Source: Todiramphus chloris collaris
Lineage: Eukaryota > Chordata > Aves > Coraciiformes > Alcedinidae
NCBI GenBank assembly: GCA_025345505.1
Contig: JANVCC010000040.1
Coordinates: 15,175,356 to 15,239,355, forward strand
Length of the DNA: 64,000 bases
Direction: 5' to 3'
Positions 34,680-45,300 of the stretch are shown here, one piece after another (positions within the stretch are counted from its first letter, which is position 1; the number at the start of each line of letters is the position of its first letter). The notes beneath the pieces are model-generated. The model searched no databases, was not told where the DNA came from, and was given only the letters and a program-made list of their open reading frames with translations. Position numbers and translations under genes: made by a program.

Positions 34680-35199
34680 CTTTTTAGAAATGAGAAAGAA
34701 ACAACCCTCAGTAAGCACAATAGAAACACCTCGCCGGCAAACAAACCCCTAAAGTACTTTAAGTATCACTGACATCACCTGAGGGAAGCTATAATCTCCC
34801 AGGGGAGAGAGCCGCTTCTGCAAGCTTCTCTGCGCTACACAGCGACACGGGGGCCACTCCGCCCTTCCCAGAAGCAAGTTCACTCACAAGCTCGGGTTCC
34901 CAGGGTTCCCCTGCGGTCGCACCGAAGCTACACACGCTGCCCAGCCCGCAGGCCTCAGCGCCCCCCCCCCCCCAGACCGACCATGGCCCCCTAGAGCCAG
35001 GCCCCAGGCAGCCGTTCCCGGCCCTGCCATCTCGGCCCTCCCCTTGGGACAAGGGGCCGGACTGCGGCCAGCGCGCCTCATGGCACCCCCCACTCCGCCG
35101 GGCCCGGGCCGGGCCCACCCCGCGCAGACCCCGCCGGGCCCCGGGCAGACCTGCGCCGTCTCTTCCGGCCGCCGCGCGCTCCTCACCCTTCCCCTCTCA
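34680..35199 (-). other. TTC1: TTC1 intron 1 and CpG island interior
   Basis: Presumed intron between a non-coding first exon and the first coding exon. Candidate donors on the minus strand are GTGAGAGG at about 35199, GTGAGGAG at about 35185 and GTCTGC at about 35150; sequence alone cannot choose. A run of 13 C lies at 34961-34973. Open frames across the island (34789-35186) reflect high GC content and are not called as genes. Confidence 0.5.
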
Positions 35200-35400
35200 C
35201 CCTTGCCCCGCTGACCGCTTCCTGCCGGCGCCAGCCAATAGGAGGCGGCCGCGCGCAGGCTGCCGGGGGCTGTAGTCCCGGGAGGGCTCCCCGCGGGCTG
35301 AAGGCGGGAGCGGGGCGGCTGCGGCCTCCGCCTGCGGCTTCCGCCTGGGGCGCCGAGGTTGGGATTTGCAGGGCAGGCCGTGCTTCCCAGGATCAGCTTA
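34850..35400 (-). promoter_or_regulatory. TTC1: CpG-island promoter of TTC1
   Basis: CpG-dense, GC-rich sequence around the inferred 5' end of TTC1. On the minus strand there is an ATTGG (CCAAT box, 35235-35239) and, about 35 bp upstream, GACTACAGCCCCCGGCAGCC (about 35258-35277), which resembles the ACTACA-type ZNF143/THAP11 motif of housekeeping promoters. No TATA box is seen. The first exon is probably just downstream, at about 35200-35225. No gene was recognised immediately on the + side. Confidence 0.6.
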
Positions 35401-36125
35401 AGGAGGAAAGGAGAACAGGGAAGCCTTCATAAACGGGCAGAAAGGCCCCGTGTCCAGCAGCAAGTTGGTGATGCTGTGTGAGGTTCAGTTGAGGCCTGCA
35501 CCGTGGCTCGGTTGCCGGGTCAGTGGCTGCTCGGCGTGCGTGCGGTAGCCGTTAGCACTGCCCAGGCACCGTGAGTTGGTAGTTCCCAATTCAGAGCGCT
35601 GCTTCCAAAGTGCAGACTTCGGTTTTAGTGACCCCAGTGACGTGAAAACAGTTTTGTTTTTATCAAGCGCTGGAATAAAACTCCCTTTCATCTTGTTTTT
35701 TGCATGCATCCCTTTGGTACCCTGCAAATGTGAATCCCCTACTTTTGAAACAAAACACTGTTTTCACAAGTTTTGAGGCCAAAAGCATACGAAACAGTGC
35801 TTTTTATTGAGAATAGCTATGCTGAGCCTTGACGTAGTTAGGGCGTACTCTTACGAGATTTTCCCTGCTTTAAACAACTGTTCAGTAACCCAAGTTCTGA
35901 TGAAAGATAAAGTTGAAAATGTTCCTCTATATTAAAATTCCTAAATATTCAAATTTAAGAAAAAACTCCAATATCAAAACCTAACAACAATCAAACCCCC
36001 CCCCCCCTCCCACACACACACACTGTACAGGGCCATTGCAGATTCAGGTTCTATAAAATCTTTTCTAAGCAGTAGGACATGGTCAAGGATTATCTTCAGA
36101 CAACGTGGGCTCTTAGAAGGTCATC
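35400..36125. other. intergenic, upstream of TTC1
   Basis: No gene was recognised. Contains a run of 12 C followed by a short CA repeat (35996-36022). Confidence 0.5.
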
Positions 36126-36126
36126 T

Positions 36127-36648
36127 TTTATTGAGAGGGTGGTTCTCTTTCTTCTTTTCCTTCATCGTGTGTGGAAATATCTTGCGGTGTTGCCAGCTAC
36201 CATTGTTAAAATACCAAGGAAATACTGAATCTGGCAGAACCCCATGAGTGGACTGAAGAGTATCTGTCTCGTATGAGGGTGCTGAGGAGGAGATGCATCT
36301 GCAGAAAAACTTTCAGGTATGGCTTGACTTCTGAACTTCTGACTGACATCACCAGGCTTTGGTTGAAGCCTGAAGGGCCTGTGGGCTGTTTGGCAGTTCA
36401 AAGTTGGGGTAGAAATTGTAGGTTTGGATGCCAGATGCGTTTTTGGTTTTAATTTGCTTGATCACTGCTTCTAAAGGAACATTTCTGGTGGCTGAGTCTG
36501 TTGATGTTAGCGGTGGATGTAGGTTTTGATGAGGGATTGGAACACTGTGCGTTAAGTTGGCAAGAGCATGGCTAACAACAGGAGCTCTATGGATGATTCT
36601 TTTTCCTCTCTCTTTGGTTAAAAAAGCAGGTTCGGCACTCTGCGACAT
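36127..36648 (-). pseudogene. frame-broken reading frame with a hydrophobic segment and poly(A) signal
   Basis: An ATG with G at -3 (36646-36648) opens a frame starting MSQSAEPAFLTKERGKRIIH that runs 99 codons to a TGA at 36349-36351. The overlapping next frame stays open on its 5' side and continues, polar and serine/proline-rich, to a hydrophobic segment, GFCQIQYFLGILTMVAG, then a TGA at 36162-36164. AATAAA follows 30 nt later (36127-36132). The pattern fits one ORF of about 165 codons broken by a single frameshift, or a small gene I do not recognise. The hydrophobic segment faintly recalls the first membrane helix of MS4A proteins (G-x-x-Q-I spacing), which is weak evidence. No poly(A) tail follows the signal, so a processed copy is not demonstrated. 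Confidence 0.35.
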
Positions 36649-37069
36649 CCCAGCTGCTATGGTTTAGCCCACAAAAACTTGCCTTTCTGCTGTTCTACTG
36701 GCACTGTGTCATTTACTCTGATTTACAGGAAATATCTCTGAACCTTCACACTGTCCTGTTAAATATCATGCTATTTGAAAAGGGAGAAGAAAATTAGAGC
36801 TGTGGCACAAAATCAATCCACGCAGTTTTGAATTAGCCGAAATTTTTTTAACTCTCCTTTGGCTGTGCAGAGAGCACAGGGGTTTGAATAAGTTACAGAG
36901 TGTCCTCCCCAGGAGGAACTGAACTGGTAAGAATAATATTGGACATTGGGGTCAGCAACCCACCCAGGGTGGTGGACTAGTCTTTGTTGTATTTTTTCAA
37001 AAGAGGGTGGGGTTTTTTCCATCAAAAAGTCTCTGGGAATTGGACCTGCTTAGAAGTTTTGAGCTGATG

Positions 37070-38043
37070 GTGTGTTTATCCAACTGGCAGCAGGTCACAC
37101 GTGGTGTTCCTCAGGGCTCAGTGCTGGGGCCGTTTCTATTTAACATCTTTATTGATGATCTTGATGAGGACATAGAGTCTGCCAGCAGTAAACTGGCAGA
37201 TGACACCAAGTTAGGCAGGTGTGTGGATCTGTGTGAGGATAGAGAGGCTCTCCAGAGAGACTGGGATAGACTGGATCGCTGGGGCACTGCTAATGGTATG
37301 AGTTTCAACAAGGCCAAGTGCCAGGTCCTGCACTTGGGCCACAGCAACCCCATGCAAAGATACAGGCCTGGGGAAGTGTGTGTCTCACGAAGAGGGATCT
37401 GGGGGTTCTAACTGACAAGGGAATGAACATGAGCCAGCAGTGTGCCCAGGTGGCCAAGAAGGCCAACAGCATCCTGGCCTGTGACCAGCAGAAGTAGGGA
37501 GGTGATTGTCCCCCTGTGCTCAGCACTGGGGAGGCCTCACCTCGAGTGCTGTGTCCACCTCAGTCCAAGAGAGATCTTGAGGTGTTGGAGTGGGTGCAGA
37601 GGAGGCAACGAAGCTGGTGAAGCAATTGGAGAAGAGATCGTATGAGGATCGTTTGAAGGAGCTGGGCCTGTTTAGTTTGAGGAAGAGGAGGCTGAGGGGA
37701 GACCTCATCACTCTCTACAACTACCTGAAAGGACATTGTAGAGAGGCTGGTGCTGGGCTCTTCTCTCAGGTAATTAGGGGCAGAACCAGAGGGAATGGCC
37801 TAAAGCTGAAACAAGATAGGTTTAGACTGGACACTAGGAAAAAATTCTTCAGAGAAAGTGTTGTGAGAGATTGGAATGGGCTGCCCAGGGAGGGGGTTGA
37901 GTCCCCATCCCTGGATGTGTTTAAGCATCGTTGAGTTGTGGTGCTGGGGGACATGGTCTAGGGGTGAACTTGTAGAGTAGGGCTAATGGTTGGACACGAT
38001 GATCCCAAGGGTCTTTTCCAATCTAAATGATTCTGTGATTCTG
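37070..38043 (+). mobile_element. CR1 LINE, about 970 bp, with reverse-transcriptase remnant
   Basis: A 5'-truncated CR1 whose first ~340 nt stay open in one frame (to 37411) and encode the end of the reverse transcriptase: [20 protein letters not shown], the catalytic-site block LADDTKLG, and [11 protein letters not shown]. After 37411 the frame is broken by several stops. The 3' part has the usual GAGGAGGCTGAGGGGAGACC and GGAATGGGCTGCCCAGGGAG blocks and ends in ATTCTGTGATTCTG. A non-autonomous, dead copy. Confidence 0.95.
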
Positions 38044-39819
38044 CTGCTGATCCGTGGCAGGATAGAAACTTCCCTCCACGTGAGGCAGGGGTTTCCAGCT
38101 TCCACACACCTCTGAACCTTCCTGGTGGAAGCCAGGACTAGGAACGTTTGCTTTTCAGGAATGCTGTGGTTCCCAGTTCCAGTGCCTGGCCAGCCCTGTT
38201 GTGCATCATCCAAAATGTATCTGCTGCCTTGGGCTCCTATCCCCTGGGGTTATTATTCCAAAACGAATGACAATTTTCCCCTACCATCACATATTTCTAA
38301 ATGGAGCTCCTTAACTTTGATAAAACATGCCATCTTACTGACTTCAGAAACAGAAGTGTGAGAAAAATGAGCAGATTTTACCATATAAATTTTCTACCTG
38401 TGTCTCCTCTGATCTGGAGCAGGTCTTCCTGAACTTTATAACTGGAGTCTCTTCAGCATTTGTTTCTTCCAACACAACATGGGAAAAGATGCAGCTCTGC
38501 AGAACCCCAATTCCCTTCTCTTATTTAGGGGTGACTATTCCTTTATGAATCTTTACCCTAGATCTAACAAGAAGGGCAAGCTTTCCCATGAACCTACTTT
38601 ATTAAAAATGGGAGTGTCCTCAGGAGTCCCTTTTAGCAGAGTGACCTTTGAGCCTCATGGCTGCTGTTTAGGATTGTTGGTTCCCCCTGAGGTTAGCCCT
38701 GGGCAAGCTGCAGCTTAGTGAAAGTCTCTCAATCTCTCTTCTGTGGAACTGCTTTTTCAGTGCCACTATGAAGTAAAATCCTAAAGGCTTCACTGGTATT
38801 CAGGGAAGAGATGCCCACCAGAACTGGAGGTTTCTCTGCCCACCCTCAGGGTAGCAATCCTCCAGCTAGTAAATGAAGAGACAGAGACTTTCTAACCCCT
38901 CATTAGGCATCACCATGGCCAGTGTGTATGACTTCTGTCTCCAGGGCTCCCAAGTGCTAACTTAACTGTCTGTATGTCTCACTTTCTCTTCTTTATGCTT
39001 TAACTTACAGGAGTGTTGTGTCCATGGCTTCCTTTATGTTTGGCAAACCCAAGAACAAGTGTCTTACTTAGGTGTTGCTGTTGACTACGGTCCTGTGCAG
39101 CACTGCAGCCTGAGCTGCAGCAACTCCAGTTTCTGGTACTGACCCGCTCACACCCCAGCATCTCCACACACCCCCTGTTCCAGCAGCTGACCAGGACACC
39201 CCAGTCCCTCTGGTAGCCAGTTTTTCCTGTAGTCTTACCTCCAGAGAGACACACACCCCACTGGCTCCCAGGACCTTCACCTACTTCCCGATTAGTCCGG
39301 CTTGGTGTTTGCTGGTGATCACACACCAGCCCCTGCTCCCAGACCCCATCCACACAGGCACTCAGAAGAGAGTCCCTCACCCAGGAAAAGAGGTGGACAT
39401 GAAGTTTGATAACAGGTAGGACAGACTGCTCTCATCACACCCAGGGCATGGCTGGACAAGCGGATCGAGCAGCACTGTTTACGTAGGGATGACCCTTTCT
39501 ATCTCCTTGTCCTCATATCTCCTTGTCCTTCCTTTTTGGAGGAGCATAGGTTCCTCCCAAAACCATCTCCATCCCTCCCTTCCCCCGCTGTGGTTCTTTC
39601 CCTAAACACGCTATTGCAAGTCTGGTGCAATCCCCAAATGCCCTTCCCCTGCATCCTGTGTGTCCCACATCCTCTCCTTCCCAAAGAAGCTCCAGTTGAC
39701 TCATTTGACTGGGTTTCACAACTGCATCCTGGGGCTGTAGCTCTCCTGGGATGACTCTGGGAGGAGCCAGGCATGATGTCCCTTCCTCTGAGACCATAGT
39801 TTGGTTCTCTGCTGGCCAT
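38044..39819. other. intergenic, no gene seen
   Basis: Reading frames of up to about 126 codons occur on the minus strand (39000-39842) in GC-richer sequence, but they overlap in several frames and show no family features. Confidence 0.5.
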
Positions 39820-39821
39820 TT

Positions 39822-40036
39822 AGGTTGGATATCAGGAAGCACTTCCTGACAGAGGGTTGATCAGCCATTGGAATGGGCTGCCCAGGGAGGTGGTGGAGTC
39901 ACCATCCCTGGACGTGTTTAAAGAAAGGCTGGATGTGGCACTGAGTGCCATGGTCTGGCCGATGTGGTGGCCTTAGGTCATAGGCTGGACTCGATGATCT
40001 CAGAGGTCTTGTCCAGCCTCAGTAATTCTGTGATGC
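39822..40036 (+). mobile_element. CR1 LINE 3' end
   Basis: TTGGATATCAGGAAGCACTT, GGAATGGGCTGCCCAGGGAG, CACCATCCCTGGACGTGTTT, CTGGACTCGATGATCTCAGA and the end AGTAATTCTGTGATG are sense CR1 3' sequence. Confidence 0.93.
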
Positions 40037-41422
40037 AGTATCTTCAAACATACAGATTTTAGTCAGAAACACCCCAGAGGTTATAGGGCAGTTGCCAGTT
40101 TTCACCACTGAACCTGACTTGTTTAAACACAGAACACGTAATTTTAATCAGTCCTTCAGAACCTCTGATTTCATGGCTGTAAGTGTCTGTGAATAGCTGA
40201 AGATTCTGCACATACAAAAGATGAGAAGTCAGTATCAATTGTTTCATCTTTTTGCTGCTAAGGGATTTTTCAGAGCATTGCTCTTTGTTTAAGTGAGCAC
40301 CTGGTGAAAAAATTGTGTTCCTGAATAAGTAGTTATGTTTGGATAAGAGCTTGGTGATGGAAGCCTTAGCTTGTGTTGTTGGGATTTACTCCCTGTTTTT
40401 AAGGGGCTTACCTCTCTGGGTGAGCACGCAGCAGAATCCAGGGTCACGGGGTATCTCAAGTAGAACACTTTAATGCTACCACACTTTTATTGAGCCAGCT
40501 GTAAGCTGAAGAGGTAAAGTCAGAGAAAGAGTCTATGTCTCAATACTTCCCTCCAGCAAGAATTTCACCCTTCCAGTTTTTTTTCCTGTTTCTTCCCAAA
40601 CCCCCAGCACGATGCTGGTGATGTTATCCGGCATCATCAGGAGACTCAAGTGCGATGCAGCGTGCCGAAAGAAAAAGCTGCCAGAAGCAGAGGCTGTTTT
40701 ATTGGCTTGAGCTTTCTCAGTAGTACTGAAAGAAATAAAGAGAACACCAGCATGAAAGTTGGTTTATATCCTTTTGCTTCCGACATGAAAGTTTTCTTGT
40801 ATACAAGTGCTTTTTTCTTACGGCTTTCAAGGTAGATTTTGCCTGCCTTTTCTAACCATGATTGCTCCTGAATACAGGAGGGCAGCTGGGAGAAGGAGAA
40901 CATTTTATTCAAATTGTTAAAAGCAGGTTTTTTAAAAACTCGTGGTAGTTACTCCCTGTTTTGCAGCAACACCTAACTGGCAGTTGCTGAAATGGCTCTG
41001 CTCTTTTCATAAAGTGGTGGAAATTCATAGCCTAACATCCTCAAGTTCACTAAAACATCTGACAAGACCGAAAACAAGGAGCATTTCTCCTATTTCCAAG
41101 TGTAAAACATTCATAAAATGGTTTCATTATTACAGGCCAGCTGATTTTGTGCTGAACAAACTCCTGAGCAACTAAACCTCACGCTGGCAGTTTGTAGCTC
41201 TGGTATTTATGGTCACACTTTCAAGACAGCTCTGCACACAATCAGGCAGCTGATCTGTGTGATTCCAGGGACGCACTGGGTAACTACTGCTGAATTTCAT
41301 GTGCTTGCTCACTGGCTTTATTCATATGAGAAAGTAAGAAAGCAGAGTGTTAAGAAGAAAGTTGTACCTGCATTTAAAAAGAAATAATCCTTAAAGCATT
41401 CTGGATCTCATGATAAATAGAT

Positions 41423-41470
41423 CATAGAGTGGTTTGGGTTGGAATGGACCTTAAAGATCGCCTAGCTCAA
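41423..41470 (-). mobile_element. CR1 LINE 3' scrap
   Basis: AGATCATAGAGTGGTTTGGG and TTGGAATGGACCTTAAAGAT are the complement of the extreme CR1 3' end. The element is cut off after about 48 bp. Confidence 0.85.
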
Positions 41471-42361
41471 ATAAAAGCAGTTCCTTCCTTGTTGAAGCTT
41501 GCGCTCCCTCCTGCAGAGCGTGGTACCCACTGATTTCATTTGCCTTTGTGGATAACAGTTTTCTAATATTTCATCCCAGCATTGTTTTCCTAAATGTTCC
41601 CATTTAGTTATTCCAGTTCTGAGCTCCCCTTCTGAGCATCTCGTGTTTATCTATCTCAGGAACATGGGGATTTTCCCATGTAACTTTAAGATGATCCTAC
41701 ACTTGTTCAGTCTCACATACCTTGCTGGTTTCATTCGTTTTGCCAGCAGACAGAACTAAACCCCTGGAATCAAACAGCAAGAAACTGTGAGGAAATGCAG
41801 TTGAGTTTTGCTGGTTTCAGACATTCTTAACTACTGATATTTATGGCAGAAGGTGCACAAAGTAGAGTCAATGCGAGGCCCACAAACGGAGCAATGCATA
41901 TGCATGCTTCTTGTTCTTCTTGTCTAAGCTTTGCAGGAGAAGCACATCAGGGCTGGAGCAAATTTGGGTTATGAATTCTGTGTGTTAAAAGCATCTTTTC
42001 TCTGTAGCCTGTTTTGGTCTTGCCTCATTGCTCACCTGAGTGCAGCTCTCTATTTTTACCTGAAAGCAGGAGCTGTTAGGTGACAGTGGCTAATTTATAC
42101 TCACACATTGCCTGCTGCTCATAACTGCTGATCTACTATAAAAGGATGAGCAAAAAAATCAGGCTTGTGCTGCTTAAGTCACAACTAATGAAATGTAAAT
42201 AAAATGCAACAGGAGTTTGTTAATGTGGATGTTAAGGTGCTTCAGGGCACGTTGGGTACAATACTGGTACAATACAAAGATGCATGCAAATTATTGTGCT
42301 CACAGCTAGCGTACAGACAGCCTGGCTGGGGGTGCTCAGCACCCTAGGAAGTAGCTTATCT

Positions 42362-42385
42362 CATTATTATTATTATTATTATTAT
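42362..42385. repeat. ATT trinucleotide microsatellite
   Basis: About eight perfect units of ATT. Confidence 0.9.
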
Positions 42386-45300
42386 ACGGATGTGTTTTGC
42401 ACAAGAGGTGAATTATTTTAGAAATGAAGACTGAGTGAAAGAGCTTCTACTAACAGAATACAAGTTATATGTGGAAGCTTTCAGTCAAAGGAAGAGGTGC
42501 TTTTCACAGCTCTCCTTTCTTTTTATAGGTCTGGGGACAGAGTTGCCTGAACAGCATTCTCTCTTTTTTTAAAATAAACCGGTAAAACTTCAAGACACAT
42601 GGATTTCTATGGAAACCAAAACGTTTCAGGAGGGGATTTTTAAAGGCATCTGCAAAATTTAGCTAATTAACTTATTTTTCTATAAGCTTGGCAATCAGCT
42701 TTACTTCACTGATTTTACTGCAAAAAAAAACCCAAACCCATCATTTCAACAAAGCAAACTGAGCTTTGGGAATTCATTGCTTCTGGAAGAGACTTAATTG
42801 AAATTGGAGGTAGGATATTGAAGTTCTCTTGCTGTCTTAAGAAAAAGTCTTCCCAATTTACCGTTAGAGAGGCTAAATTTGTGGTGTGTGAAATCCAGGG
42901 AACAGTTTGGCTGGATGAGAGTTGTTGGTGAGTCTCACCCAGAACAGCAATCCAATAGATGGCGACGTTGGATTTTCGAAGCCAGGTCCCCATTCATTTC
43001 CTTGTGAAACTGATACCAATTCTTACTGAAATCAGGGCTGGGGCACCCCTGTTCTACAACACTGCAGGAGGACCGGACTCTGAGCTAACTAGACGAGGGA
43101 TGAACTGTTCCATAGTTACCTCAGGCTCCAGAGCACATGCTAATTTACTTTTTGGGACAGCTTTTTTGATCTTCACAGTGAAGAAGCCAAAGCTCGACAA
43201 ATCAAGCAAAGAAAAAATAATTACTATTTTCCAGAGGTCATACAAAGTTCACGTTCTTTGCTAGAATTAAACATTTGCACACAAGTCTCAGTGGAATCAA
43301 ATTATTGTGCTTCCCAAAGAACATTTTAAAGGAAATTGTGAAACAGGCAATTAAAGGCTCTTTAATCACAGCTATAAATTAAAGTTTTACTACATCCGCT
43401 TTTTTAGGTTGACTTATAAAAGAAACTGTGAAGGATTCTTATTAATTTTGAACATCCATGCTCCTTTTCTCCATGTCTTGGCCGGAGTCCTATAAAGATT
43501 ATGGGAATTACTAGATAGGGAGCATGTGCTTCCTTGGTCAAGCTAATATATTTTGACCTAAAGAATTTCCAGTAACAGCACCAGATTTCCTTTCCCTGTC
43601 ACCTCCCTCATATCTGAATGACCCTATCCTAGTGTTTTTTCAAGACTTACATTGTTTTCATCATTTTGATTCAAGTTCACAGCATATAAAATAAGTGAAT
43701 TAAGACTGTTCTTCACCTTTATCACTCTTTACATGTTTTAGGAGGCAGGATGCTCATTGATCAGCCAGTGTAGATTAATTTGTCTCATTTGAGCTCAGAG
43801 CCGTGCCAATTCACATCATTGCAGTATCTAAAGCAGGATTTGCCATAGTGAGTTCTCTTGGTGGGATTGTGTGCCCTGCCAGTGACTTTTATTTGGGGCA
43901 TGCTGCTTCTTTACAATGGTTTCAGGCGTACGCCCTCAACAATGCTAGTGGAAAAGTGAAGTGACAGAGATGTGTTTGTAATCTCTGTGGAGTTACAGGC
44001 ATGGATAAAGAATGCAGCTTTAACATTAAGCCAGTGCTTGATTAAAATCAGCAATGGGGGTTTCGTTGTGAAGGACTAAAAAGCAGGAAAAAAATAGTTT
44101 CAGCTTAGTCTTGTTAAACTGTGTACTCAAATTTGAATGGGATGTTTCTAAAATTATGAATATTCTGGGAAAAAGCCAAACTGTAGATTACAACTGAGTA
44201 TAAATTAAGGCTAGTAAGAAGAGGATGAGAAACAAAGCTGATGCATGGACAGACAGACTGATGTGTGAGCATCGTTTCCTTAAAATAGGGTAAAGATTCA
44301 TGCCAGTTAAGGAGCAGTATGTTATTTGCAAGCTTTTCTATATATCCATATAGTTATCTGCCATTAAAGGCAAAAGCAACTTTGCATAATGTATTGGAAT
44401 AAAGTCTTTGTTCCTAAATCCAGAGTTTTCTAGGAATAGGCTAAACCACATCTATTTTTATATCCAGATTTCATTCTGTTTCCCAGAAAATGTTACACAC
44501 TGCCCAATATATATGAACTTTGTTGATGCCTTTCAAACGTCAGACTTGTTCTCAGCTAGCTGGCACAAATACCTCTGCACAGGCAGGAGACACGAGTGAA
44601 AAAAAATCCATACACTTTACCACAGAAAGCATGGATAATGGTGCTTTGATCCCTATGTGTTCAGAGAGAAATTTCTCTTCCATTTCATAGGCAGACCGAT
44701 AATTGCACATCCCAAGAGAATAATGATGGAGTTTAGAGCTGTTTGCTTGTATAAGTATACAAACTTAAAATAGTAGATAATGGATGGAGAGAGCTTACAG
44801 AGCTCCACTGAGCCACTCTGGATGTAGAATAGCTGTTCCCCTTTCTTCTGTGAGCCTTTGGAGTTTTTCTTTCTTGACATATTTGCTGAACTCTATACAT
44901 AGGTCTGCTAGAAAGCATTAAACTCTTGTAAGACAAGTCCGTGGAAAACTATTTGATAAAAAAAGAATACACCTGCATGAGTAAGGGTTATCTAGGATGA
45001 TAACGAGAGACAACAAAATGTCTATGGATTGTGTGTAATGCATGGAGAGAGGTAGGTGTTTGAGAATGGGACTTGATCCAGACTGCCTGGGAGAAGCTAA
45101 GCTGAAAGCTGCCTGCTGGCATGTGCTAGGATGTTGCTGGGAGGACAGGAGGCGTCCTGAAGCCAAGTACCTGTCCGAAGACCTTGCTATATGATGCAGG
45201 AAGGTATCTCCAAACACTTGGGCTCCACAGTCCAGGTATATCTGCTGAGAGTAGGCACTTCCAGCTGTTCTTTGGAGGGACTCGTGGCTCCAGTTTTCTC

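Noticed and set aside
34789-35186. Open frames of about 100 codons across the TTC1 CpG island
   Set aside because: High GC content lowers stop frequency; composition is Gly/Arg/Ala/Pro with no domain, and two frames are open at once.
39000-39842. Several 100-126-codon minus-strand frames
   Set aside because: They overlap in different frames with none favoured, and show no family motifs or exon borders.
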